Shown here: positions 54,310 to 62,525 of the stretch, piece by piece
Layout of the letters: each line of letters opens with the position of its first letter
Numbering within the stretch: the stretch's first letter is position 1
DNA from: Campylobacter geochelonis
Lineage (GTDB): Bacteria; Campylobacterota; Campylobacteria; Campylobacterales; Campylobacteraceae
DNA: 64,000 bases
Assembly (NCBI RefSeq): GCF_013201685.1
Contig: NZ_CP053844.1
Coordinates: 1,798,001-1,862,000, forward strand
Direction: 5' to 3'
Program-made: the position numbers and the translations under genes
The notes under the pieces: generated by a model
What the model was told of the DNA's origin: nothing
Seen by the model: only the letters and a program-made list of their open reading frames with translations
The model's database searches: none

Positions 54310-55438
54310 GATATTTTTTATAAATTCAATCCTTAAAAGCTTTAAAAACTCAGGTCTTAGAAGCCTTGTGATTTTTATAGCCATTATGATAGGAGCGTGC
54401 GTAAGCTCGGCATTTATCAACGTTTATGCAGATATCGACGCAAAAGTTAGCAAAGAGTTAAATAGCTATGGCGCAAACCTTATCATAAGCCCAAGCGATT
54501 TTGAAAAGGAAAATTTCATATCAGAAAAAAATCTATCTTTAGCATTTTCTAAAATCCCAAAAGAGCTTGTCTTAGCACAGGGCAAATTTCTTTTCTCAAG
54601 CGCTAATATCGGCACAACCTCAGCTGTTGTAATGGGCGTAAATTTTGAAAGTTTAAAAAAGGTTATGCCATATTTAGATTTGCAAAGCGGAAAGATGATA
54701 AATTTAGACTTTGATAACAAAAACGCGCTAATTGGAGTAAATTTAGCCAAAATCGCTGGTTTTAAAGTCGGCGATGAAGTTGAGATAAAAAACTCATTTG
54801 ATAACAATGTCATAAAAGTCCGCATAAAAGGCGTTGTTTATGATGGAGAAAAAGAGGATAACTTGCTTATCATCTCGCTCTCTCTTGCACAAGAATTTTT
54901 CAAAAAAGATGGGCTTATAAACTACTCAAACGCCATCATAAACACAGATTTTCAAAACCTAAGCCAAATTTCAAAAAACTTATCAAACAAACAAATCCAC
55001 TTTGAACCGGTAAGTAAAATTTCAAAATCACAAGGCGCTATACTAGATAAAATCAAGCTTTTAATGGCGCTAATTAGCATAATTATACTTATCATAACCG
55101 CTATTTGTGTAAATACAAGTCTTAGTAGCATTCTTCTTTCTCGCTTAAAAGAGATTGCGCTTCTTAGAGCAATCGGAGCAAGTAAGAAAAATATACTAAA
55201 TTTATACACTGGCGAGATTTTTACTCTAGCATTGCTTGCTTCGATAGTTGGGGCTTTTGCTGGGTTTTTGTTGGCTCAAATTTTAGGTGAAGCGATTTTT
55301 AGCTCAACTATAAATTTCCGCTTTATAAGCGTGGTTGTGGCGATTATCGTTTCGCTTGTTTTTGCGTTTTTAGCAAGCTTTTATCCGATAAAAAAAGCAC
55401 TAAATGCAAATATGGCAAATTTATTAAGAGGTGAATGA
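54296..55438 (+). CDS. ABC3-type permease, second subunit
   Basis: A 380-residue paralogue of the preceding gene (equivalent to Cj1662) with the same layout and the coupling segment RLKEIALLRAIGASKKN. It overlaps the ATPase gene by four bases. The two permeases probably form a heterodimer. Confidence 0.88.
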   Translation: MDANKIFFINSILKSFKNSGLRSLVIFIAIMIGACVSSAFINVYADIDAKVSKELNSYGANLIISPSDFEKENFISEKNLSLAFSKIPKELVLAQGKFLFSSANIGTTSAVVMGVNFESLKKVMPYLDLQSGKMINLDFDNKNALIGVNLAKIAGFKVGDEVEIKNSFDNNVIKVRIKGVVYDGEKEDNLLIISLSLAQEFFKKDGLINYSNAIINTDFQNLSQISKNLSNKQIHFEPVSKISKSQGAILDKIKLLMALISIIILIITAICVNTSLSSILLSRLKEIALLRAIGASKKNILNLYTGEIFTLALLASIVGAFAGFLLAQILGEAIFSSTINFRFISVVVAIIVSLVFAFLASFYPIKKALNANMANLLRGE

Positions 55439-56136
55439 TGGAAATTTTAAAAACAGATGGAATTTGTAAGTATTTTGGCGATACGACTGCCTTAGAAAAT
55501 ATAACTTTTAGCGCAAACAAAGGCGAATGGGTAAGCATAATGGGACCAAGTGGAAGTGGTAAAAGCACACTTGTAAATATCCTTTCTTTGATGGATAACC
55601 CAAGCGAAGGAAAGTATTTGATAAATGGCAAAGATGCTTCAAATTTAAGCCCTGAAGATGTGCTTAAATTTAGAAGAGAGGAAATCGGACTTGTCTTTCA
55701 ACAATTTCATCTCATACCATATCTAAACGCGCTTGAAAACGTGATGTTAGCGCAGTATTATCACAGTAGCGTTGATGTGGATGATGCTAAAAAAGCACTT
55801 CAAAACGTTGGACTTGCACATAGGCTAGATCACTTGCCAAGCCAACTAAGTGGAGGCGAACAACAGCGCGTTTGTATAGCAAGAGCGCTTATAAACGATC
55901 CAGAAATCATCATCGCAGATGAACCAACTGGAAATTTAGATGAAGAGAACGAAAGAGTCGTTTTAGAGCTATTTTGCAAGTTAAGAAGTATGGGAAAAAC
56001 GCTTTTGCTTATCACGCACAACCCAGAACTTGGTAAATTTGGCGATAAAATAGTCTATCTAAAACACGGTAAAATCGATAAAATCATAGCTGGCGAGGCT
56101 GGATTTTGTGCTAATAAAACAGATGAAGGACAGTAA
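55435..56136 (+). CDS. ABC transporter ATP-binding protein (LolD/MacB type)
   Basis: 233 residues with Walker A GPSGSGKST, Q-loop VFQQFH, signature LSGGEQQR, Walker B IIADEPTGNLD and H-loop ITHNP. It powers the two preceding permeases (equivalent to Cj1663). In this family the transporter pulls on periplasmic partners rather than importing solutes; its part in iron acquisition is inferred from the operon. Confidence 0.92.
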   Translation: MMEILKTDGICKYFGDTTALENITFSANKGEWVSIMGPSGSGKSTLVNILSLMDNPSEGKYLINGKDASNLSPEDVLKFRREEIGLVFQQFHLIPYLNALENVMLAQYYHSSVDVDDAKKALQNVGLAHRLDHLPSQLSGGEQQRVCIARALINDPEIIIADEPTGNLDEENERVVLELFCKLRSMGKTLLLITHNPELGKFGDKIVYLKHGKIDKIIAGEAGFCANKTDEGQ

Positions 56137-56636
56137 TGAAAAAATTTGCTTTTTTGGTTGTGGTTGGATTAATTTTTGCGGGTTGCTTTGATCTAAGCAA
56201 ACAGCACCACATGGCGCTAAATGATGAAAATGGCATAGATACAAACTACGATGCGAGCAAAAAAGAGCTTAAAATCGCAGGTTTAAATGAGCCATTTTTG
56301 CTCTTTTTTTACAGCACAGACTGCGTTGCGTGCATGGCGCAAATTCCAGCACTAAATAACATAGCAAAAGAGTATAAAGACAAGATAAAAGTCATAGGTT
56401 TAATGGGTGGACGAAGTGATGATTTAAACACTCAACTAAGTGAATTTAAGAAAAAAGGGGTTGATTTTTTAACTATAGCTAACCGCAAATCAGTCGATTA
56501 CTTTTCTGATGTGGTTGGCGGAGTTTATGGGACTCCAACGACATATGTTTTTAGTAAAAATGGCGAGATAAAAAAACGATTTTTAGGGCTTGTTCCACAA
56601 AGTGTGATAGAAAATGAGATAAAAATTCTGCTTTAA
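56136..56636 (+). CDS. Thioredoxin-like lipoprotein (TlpA/ResA type)
   Basis: 166 residues with lipobox IFAGC (about Cys17), a thioredoxin fold and redox motif Cys63-Val-Ala-Cys66 in FYSTDCVACMAQIP; the cis-proline segment is YGTPTTYVF. It probably keeps periplasmic thiols of the iron system (such as the CxxC pairs of the DUF2318 protein) reduced. It shares one base with the ATPase stop and is the last gene of the operon. C. jejuni has two such genes here; only one is seen. Confidence 0.87.
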   Translation: MKKFAFLVVVGLIFAGCFDLSKQHHMALNDENGIDTNYDASKKELKIAGLNEPFLLFFYSTDCVACMAQIPALNNIAKEYKDKIKVIGLMGGRSDDLNTQLSEFKKKGVDFLTIANRKSVDYFSDVVGGVYGTPTTYVFSKNGEIKKRFLGLVPQSVIENEIKILL

Positions 56637-56744
56637 ATTTAGAAAATTTGGCTTTTTTGTATCTTGATAGCTAAACTAGAATTTAAATTTAATATTCGTT
56701 TATAAATTTTAAATTTTTTAAATCAAATTAAAGCTTCTTTGGCA

Positions 56745-56772
56745 TATAATAACGAAATTAATTATCAAGATT
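56745..56772 (+). promoter_or_regulatory. feoA promoter with weak Fur-box match
   Basis: TATAAT at 56745-56750 precedes GAAATTAATTATCAAGATT (56754-56772), which agrees with the Fur consensus at about 12 of 19 positions. Iron control of feoAB would be expected, but the match is weak. Confidence 0.45.
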
Positions 56773-56787
56773 ACAGAAAGGCTTATA

Positions 56788-57033
56788 ATGAGTGTGCTAA
56801 AAACATTTGGACTAGATACAATCGAAGCTGGAAAATCATGCAAAATAGTAAAACTAAGCGCTAAAGACAAACTTTTACAAAAACTTTTGGATATGGGTTT
56901 TGTAAACGGAGCTACCATAGAAGTGGTAAGAGAAGCTCCACTTTATGACCCTATGGAACTTAGAATTCACAACTACATTTTAACACTTAGAAAGAGCGAA
57001 GCAGCGTTAATCGAGGTTTACGAATGCAACTAA
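56788..57033 (+). CDS. feoA: Ferrous iron transport protein A
   Basis: An 81-residue SH3-like protein with the FeoA features KIVKLSAKDKLLQKLLDMGF and REAPLYDPMELRIHNYILTLRK (here broken for length by the loop). It overlaps feoB by 10 bases. FeoA modulates the FeoB pore. Confidence 0.93.
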   Translation: MSVLKTFGLDTIEAGKSCKIVKLSAKDKLLQKLLDMGFVNGATIEVVREAPLYDPMELRIHNYILTLRKSEAALIEVYECN

Positions 57034-59534
57034 AAGTAGCTCTTGCTGGACAACCAAACTGCGGAAAATCAACTATTTTTAACATGCTTAGTGGCATTCA
57101 TCAGCATATCGCTAACTATCCAGGCGTTACAGTGGATAAAAAATCTGGCTTTTTTTCAACCAAAAAGCTTGATATCGAGATGGTTGATTTGCCTGGAACT
57201 TACTCTTTTAGCTCATATTCGCTTGAAGAAAAGGTGGCAAAAGAGTTTATAATAGATGAAAATCCAGATGTGATTTTAAACATAGTTGATGCATCAAGCA
57301 TTAAAAGAAGTCTTTACTTTACCTTTCAGCTCCTTGAGATAGGAAAACCTGTTATCATCGTTATAAATATGTGCGATGTGGCTGAAGGAAGAGGGATAAT
57401 AATCGATGATAAAAAGATAGAAAAAATTCTTGGCTGTCCTGTAATCCGCGCAAGTGCAGCTAAAGGAGAGGGCAAAAAAGAGATTTTAGCCGCGCTTGAA
57501 AATGTAGTTGAACTTAAAGAAAACTATAAAGAATTTAAAATAAACTATGAAGAGCTTGAACCACTTATAACGCAAGTTCAAGATGAGATAAATTTTGAAA
57601 ACAACGAGATGAACAAAAGATGGCTAAGTATAAAGGTTTTAGAAAACGATCAAGTTGCTATAAAACTTTTAGAAGATAAAAACCCAAATATATCAGAAAT
57701 TTCGCATAACTTAAGAGAGAAATTTCACGATATGTTTGATAAAGATGTCGATAGTTTTCTAGCATCTTTTCGCTATGAAAACTCCGATGTAGTCTGCCAT
57801 AAATGCGTAGAAGAGACTAAAAAAGGCGAACTTACACTAACCGATAAAGTCGATAAAGTGGTGCTAAATCGCTGGTTAAGCTTTCCTATACTTTTAATCA
57901 TCATAGTGCTGGTTTATGAGCTTTCTATCGTTTTTGGATATAAGATAACGGACTATACGTGGCCTATCCTTGGTGCGATTAAAAATTTTGTTGCAGACAT
58001 CTCGCCAGCAAATGATATAGCAAAAGTTCCTATGATAACAGATCTTGCAAGTTGGCTTGTAAATTCAGCCGTTGCTTTGCTAAATTATCTACCGATATTT
58101 TTCATACTTTTTGCTTTGATTGCGGTTATGGAAGATGTGGGTTATATGCCTAGAATGGCGTTTATACTCGATCGTGTGTTTAAGAAATTTGGTCTTCATG
58201 GGCAAAGCACACTTCCACTTGTTTTAGGTGGCGCTTTTGTTGGAGGGTGCGCTGTGCCAGGAGTTATGTCTACAAAAGGCATAGCCGATGATAGAGCAAG
58301 AATGGCTACTATCATGACTGTTCCTTTGATGAACTGTTTGGCAAAAGTGCCATTTTACACACTTTTACTTGGCGCGTTTTTCTTGCAAGATATGGGACTT
58401 ATGATGTTTTATATCTCAACAGTTACTATACTAACTGCTTTGATAATCGCTAAATTTCTAACCGGCACGATACTTAAAACCAGAGAAACCGCCCCTTTTG
58501 TTATGGAACTTCCACCTTATCACTTGCCAACTTTTAAAGGTGTGATTTTAAGAGCGTGCGAGAGAGTTTGGGTCTATATAAAAAAGGTTTGCACTATTGT
58601 TATAGCTGTGGCGATTGTTCTTTTTGCCCTGCTTCAATTTCCTGGATTAAGCGATGAAAAACAAGAGATGTATAACAAAGAAGAGACAAAAATTTTAGCT
58701 AACTTTGATAAAGCCGTATCTAAAACTAAATATTACTCATTAGTTGATACTAGAGAAGAAGTTGCTAGTTTGCTAAATTTCTACGATGGATACCGCTCTA
58801 AAAAGATGGCTGGAAGCAAATCAGTCGATGAAAGTTATGCTTCTAAAAATCCTGAGTTTTATAAATTTCTAAAAGTAGCCAAAGATGACAAAGATGCTAA
58901 AAAGATAAACACCGCCTTAAGAAAGCTCTCAACTGGTAGAAACACCATCTTAAGACAGCAAAAAAACGATAAAATCGAAAGCTCGCTTTTAGGCATGGCA
59001 GGAAGGGCTTTAGAGCCGATAACTCAGTTTGCTGGGTTTGACTGGAAGATAAATGTTGCGTTTTTAAGCTCATTTGCAGCTCGTGAGTCTGCTGTTGCAA
59101 CACTTGGTAGTATATATGAAACCGGCAAAATCGACATGAATCAAACCGCAAGCGATACTAGCTTAGATAGCGTAGATGATGAGATGAAAAACCAAAACGA
59201 GCGTCCAGAAGAGACTATGAGTAGAAACAGTGGCTACACACCACTTCACGCAGCTTCTATCATAATCTTTATGCTGCTAACTCCACCTTGTATAGCCTCA
59301 ATGATAGTTGTAAAAATGCAGACAAATAGCTGGGCATGGATGCTTTTTGCTATCTTTTTCCCATTTACTTTAGCACTTGTTGTTGCAAGCTTGTTTTTTA
59401 CTATCTCAAGCGCTTTTGCACTTAGTGGTCTTGTTGCTATGACGTATTATTATCTAATACTACTAGCTATAGTTGTCATCATCTCATTTATCCCTGAAAA
59501 AAGGATAAATTGGACTACAAAACCAAAATCATAA
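57024..59534 (+). CDS. feoB: Ferrous iron transporter FeoB
   Basis: 836 residues. The N-terminal G-domain has GQPNCGKST (8-16), the G3 motif DLPGTYS and G4 NMCD. The membrane part has two Gate motifs (GGAFVGGCAVPG and AARESAVATLGS). A charged insert of about 110 residues between membrane segments (around 545-655) makes it longer than the E. coli protein (773). It imports Fe2+ across the inner membrane. Confidence 0.95.
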   Translation: MQLKVALAGQPNCGKSTIFNMLSGIHQHIANYPGVTVDKKSGFFSTKKLDIEMVDLPGTYSFSSYSLEEKVAKEFIIDENPDVILNIVDASSIKRSLYFTFQLLEIGKPVIIVINMCDVAEGRGIIIDDKKIEKILGCPVIRASAAKGEGKKEILAALENVVELKENYKEFKINYEELEPLITQVQDEINFENNEMNKRWLSIKVLENDQVAIKLLEDKNPNISEISHNLREKFHDMFDKDVDSFLASFRYENSDVVCHKCVEETKKGELTLTDKVDKVVLNRWLSFPILLIIIVLVYELSIVFGYKITDYTWPILGAIKNFVADISPANDIAKVPMITDLASWLVNSAVALLNYLPIFFILFALIAVMEDVGYMPRMAFILDRVFKKFGLHGQSTLPLVLGGAFVGGCAVPGVMSTKGIADDRARMATIMTVPLMNCLAKVPFYTLLLGAFFLQDMGLMMFYISTVTILTALIIAKFLTGTILKTRETAPFVMELPPYHLPTFKGVILRACERVWVYIKKVCTIVIAVAIVLFALLQFPGLSDEKQEMYNKEETKILANFDKAVSKTKYYSLVDTREEVASLLNFYDGYRSKKMAGSKSVDESYASKNPEFYKFLKVAKDDKDAKKINTALRKLSTGRNTILRQQKNDKIESSLLGMAGRALEPITQFAGFDWKINVAFLSSFAARESAVATLGSIYETGKIDMNQTASDTSLDSVDDEMKNQNERPEETMSRNSGYTPLHAASIIIFMLLTPPCIASMIVVKMQTNSWAWMLFAIFFPFTLALVVASLFFTISSAFALSGLVAMTYYYLILLAIVVIISFIPEKRINWTTKPKS

Positions 59535-59547
59535 TAAAGGAAAGAAA

Positions 59548-59856
59548 ATGAAAAAAATTCTATTTTCATCAGCTTTAGTTGCTCTTATGAGCTCATCACT
59601 TTTTGCTCACACAGCTTTAATGAGTTGTTTTGATAATGGCGATGATACCGTAACTTGCGAAGGCGGTTTTAGCGATGGAAGTTCGGCAAAAGGAGTTAAA
59701 TTTATGCTAGAGCAAAATGGCAAAACCATAGCAGAAGCTAAATTTGGCGATGATAGCACATATACATTTAAAAAACCAGAGGGTGAGTATGTGGCTAAAT
59801 TCTACGCTGGTGAGGGTCATGAGGTTACAGTTAAATCATCTGATATAGCTGAGTAA
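59548..59856 (+). CDS. Small periplasmic protein with mature N-terminal His
   Basis: 102 residues with signal peptide ending SSLFA, so the mature protein begins HTALMSC. Two cysteines (SCFDNGDDTVTCEGGF) may form a disulfide; the remainder looks like a small beta domain with a carboxypeptidase-regulatory-like flavour. Proteins of this kind often accompany DUF4198 proteins. An exposed N-terminal histidine can bind Cu, Ni or Fe; that function is inferred. Encoded 14 bases after feoB. Confidence 0.75.
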   Translation: MKKILFSSALVALMSSSLFAHTALMSCFDNGDDTVTCEGGFSDGSSAKGVKFMLEQNGKTIAEAKFGDDSTYTFKKPEGEYVAKFYAGEGHEVTVKSSDIAE

Positions 59857-59880
59857 ATTTAAACTAAAAAAGGAGATTAA

Positions 59881-60696
59881 ATGAAAAAAATTGTTATTTC
59901 ATCTATTGTTGCGGCAGGTTTGGCAAGTAGTGCGTTTGCGCATTTTCAAATGGTTTACACACCAGAATCAGCACTAAATAAAGGCGGTACGATTCCACTA
60001 AAAGTAGTTTTTAACCACCCATTTGCCGATGAGCATACTATGGATATGGGGCTTCAAGCTGACAAATCTAGAGTTGGCGTTGAAGACTTTTATGTAATCC
60101 ACAAAGAGAAAAAAACTGAGCTAAAAGATAGCTTAAAAGAGATTAAATTTAAAGGCAACTCAAACGAAGGCATTGGATATAGCACTGATTATAAAGCAAG
60201 AACTATGGGCGATCATCTTTTTGTTTTAACTCCAGCTCCATACTTTGAAGCAAACGAAGACGCCTACATCCAACAAATCACAAAAATGGTTGTAAACGTT
60301 GCTGGCGCTCCGACTGATTGGGATGCAGAACTTGGGTTAAAAGCTGAAATCGTTCCTTTGACAAAACCATATGCTGTCTGGGCTGGAAGCACATTTACTG
60401 GCATTGTTAAATCAAACGGCAAACCAGTTGCGTTTGCTGAGATTGAGGTTGAGTATCTAAACCATCCAGTCGATATCAAAGAAAACAAAATGGGCAAACC
60501 ATTTGTAAAAGCTCCTCAAGATAGTTTTGTAACTATCGGTATGAAAGCTGATGCAAATGGCGAATTTACATTTGGAATTCCTAAAGCTGGTTGGTGGGGA
60601 TTTGCCGCACTTGGCGTTGGAAGCGACACTGAGTATAAAGGCAAAGAGTTAAGTCAAGACGCAGTTATCTGGGTTCAAGCTAAAGATATGAAGTAA
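59881..60696 (+). CDS. DUF4198 (COG5266) periplasmic metal-related protein
   Basis: 271 residues with signal peptide ending SSAFA and mature start HFQMVYTPE. The N-terminal DUF4198 domain (NHPFADEHTMDMG) is followed by a beta-rich C-terminal domain (VAFAEIEVEYLN, ADANGEFTFGIPKAGWWGF). The family includes the NikK-type periplasmic components of nickel/cobalt uptake systems; here it lies in a feo operon, so iron is also possible. Followed by a terminator hairpin. Confidence 0.85.
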   Translation: MKKIVISSIVAAGLASSAFAHFQMVYTPESALNKGGTIPLKVVFNHPFADEHTMDMGLQADKSRVGVEDFYVIHKEKKTELKDSLKEIKFKGNSNEGIGYSTDYKARTMGDHLFVLTPAPYFEANEDAYIQQITKMVVNVAGAPTDWDAELGLKAEIVPLTKPYAVWAGSTFTGIVKSNGKPVAFAEIEVEYLNHPVDIKENKMGKPFVKAPQDSFVTIGMKADANGEFTFGIPKAGWWGFAALGVGSDTEYKGKELSQDAVIWVQAKDMK

Positions 60697-60702
60697 ATTT
60701 GT

Positions 60703-60721
60703 GGCGGCTTTTAAAGTCGCC
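60703..60721 (+). terminator. Hairpin after the DUF4198 gene
   Basis: GGCGGCTT pairs with AAGTCGCC (one G-U) around TTA, followed by CTTTT. It is a good partial or full terminator before the last small gene. Confidence 0.7.
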
Positions 60722-60780
60722 CTTTTAAATTTAGCCTGTTTTGCAAGGCAAGATAGCCTAAATTTAAAAAAGGAAATTTG

Positions 60781-60915
60781 ATGAGTGTGACAGAAACGAT
60801 TTTTTTAGTAGTGCTAGCGTGTGCGGCGGGGTATTATTTTTACTATAAAGAGTTTAAGAAAAAGGATTGTGGTTGTGGCAACGGCAAAAGTTGTTGTAGC
60901 AAAAAGAAAAAATAG
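60781..60915 (+). CDS. FeoB-associated Cys-rich membrane protein
   Basis: A 44-residue protein: one N-terminal helix (ETIFLVVLACAAGYYFYY), then a basic Cys-rich tail DCGCGNGKSCCSKKKK. This is the layout of small FeoC-like/FeoB-associated Cys-rich proteins encoded beside feoB. AAAGGAAATTTG precedes the ATG. It could bind iron or an iron-sulfur centre at the cytoplasmic face. Confidence 0.82.
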   Translation: MSVTETIFLVVLACAAGYYFYYKEFKKKDCGCGNGKSCCSKKKK

Positions 60916-61644
60916 CCCTTTATTTTATATTTCTACGGCTGGTTTTAAGCTATTTTCAAGCGGTTTTAAAACCGCTATTTTGTTAAATTTAGCCTTTTTA
61001 TAGCAGATACTAAATTTAGCTTTTTTTGCAAAATATGCTAAATTTAGCTTTAAATTTAGCAGTCAATTTGTCTTATCAAACTTGTAATTTTTACTTTTAT
61101 ATCTTTATATTTTCCGCTTTTTAAAGCCATTTTACTTTAGTAAATTTATATGTTTTTTATAAAAATTTTACAAATTTAGCTTTCTTAAAGTCTTAAAAGA
61201 GTCGCACTTGTATTTTAAACAAGATTGCAATAAATTTTTTAGCCATTTATTTATGCATAAATACTTTGAAACCAACTTTAAATTTTACTTAGCCAAAGCT
61301 ATAGCAGGTTTAAATGCTAACTATTTTAAAACACGAAAACTAGCTTTTGCTAAATCAAACTAGCATGTAATTTAAACAAAAGCCTTTTGCGCGCAGTTTA
61401 AGAGAAATGTTAGAAGCATTTAAGATAAAGCTGGCTAAATTTATTAAGTTAAGCATAAGTTTACAAGCTAAACATCTTAAAATATACAAACAAAAAACCT
61501 GTTTTAAAAAAGACAAACGCAAAAAAGCTATTAAAACAAGCATTTTAACTATGATAAACTTTCATTTATAAGGCAAATCACACCTTGCATTTACTAAATT
61601 TATAATCTCACCAAATTTCATCGCCAAATCAAAGCCGTTATGTT
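60916..61644. other. Gene-free AT-rich region of about 0.73 kb
   Basis: No credible reading frame is seen. The word TAAATTTAGC occurs repeatedly, as elsewhere in this genome's intergenic DNA. No RNA gene was recognised. Confidence 0.45.
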
Positions 61645-62430
61645 CTACTCAAGTCTATATTTTTTTATAAGTTTTTTGATAGTTCCATCTTCATACATAT
61701 CCAAAATCGCCTTGTTTATCCCATCTTTTAGCTCTGTTTTCATGCTGTTTCCAAAAACGATGGCATAACCCTCACTATCAAATTTATCCTCATAAAAAAC
61801 TTCTATATCATCATTTAACCCCAAATCATCCAAAAATCCAACAACATTTTTGGAGTATCCAGATACGGTTCTTCCTTTTTTGGTATAAATATTTGCCAGT
61901 GTTCTATCAAGCGCTAAAACATCTACTTGAGCTGTTTTTAGCTCTATTATCGCACCTATACCCTTTTTTACGGTTAGTTCTTTTACTATGATATCTGGAA
62001 TTTTGTGTAGTAGCCCTACTTGATATCTGTTTTTAAACGCACCTACGATTTTGCCTTTAATAGTTTCGTTTAAGTCTTTTATAGACTCATCGTTTTTTCT
62101 TTTTAAAAAGACCGTTGATGTGTTTTTGTAGTAAGGTGTTGAAAACTCAACAACAGATTTTAGCTCTTCGCTTACATTTATGCTAGAAACAACCATATCG
62201 GCAAGATTACTATCTGCCATATGTTCAAGGCTTTCAAGCTTTGTATCTACTATCTCGTAAGTGAAATTTAACTTTTTGGCAAGTTCATTTAGCAAGTCTA
62301 TCTCATACCCTGCCGTTTTGCCATCTTTTGGCATACTAAATGGCTGATACCCGACATTCATCCAAACTCTAAGATGTTGCGCGTTTAAGCTTAAAATAAA
62401 AAGCATTAAGGAAAATATAACTTTTGACAT
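61645..62430 (-). CDS. Periplasmic substrate-binding protein, amino-acid ABC type (family 3)
   Basis: 261 residues with a signal peptide (to about LNAQ18) and the two-lobed family 3 fold: LRVWMNVGYQPFSMPKDGKTAGYEIDL at the start of lobe 1 (split here by the loop), DMVVSSINVSEELKSVVEFSTPYYKN, and a lobe 2 segment GKIVGAFKNRYQVG. It probably binds an amino acid or similar small ligand. No permease or ATPase gene is next to it, so it may act with a remote transporter or as a sensor. Confidence 0.85.
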   Translation of the reverse strand: MSKVIFSLMLFILSLNAQHLRVWMNVGYQPFSMPKDGKTAGYEIDLLNELAKKLNFTYEIVDTKLESLEHMADSNLADMVVSSINVSEELKSVVEFSTPYYKNTSTVFLKRKNDESIKDLNETIKGKIVGAFKNRYQVGLLHKIPDIIVKELTVKKGIGAIIELKTAQVDVLALDRTLANIYTKKGRTVSGYSKNVVGFLDDLGLNDDIEVFYEDKFDSEGYAIVFGNSMKTELKDGINKAILDMYEDGTIKKLIKKYRLE

Positions 62431-62525
62431 AAAACCCCCTTAAAGAAAGCTTGTTATAATTTTATACCATATTTGGTTAAATTTAACTTTAATTTAGCAA
62501 AAAATATATTTTAATTATCTTTTAT

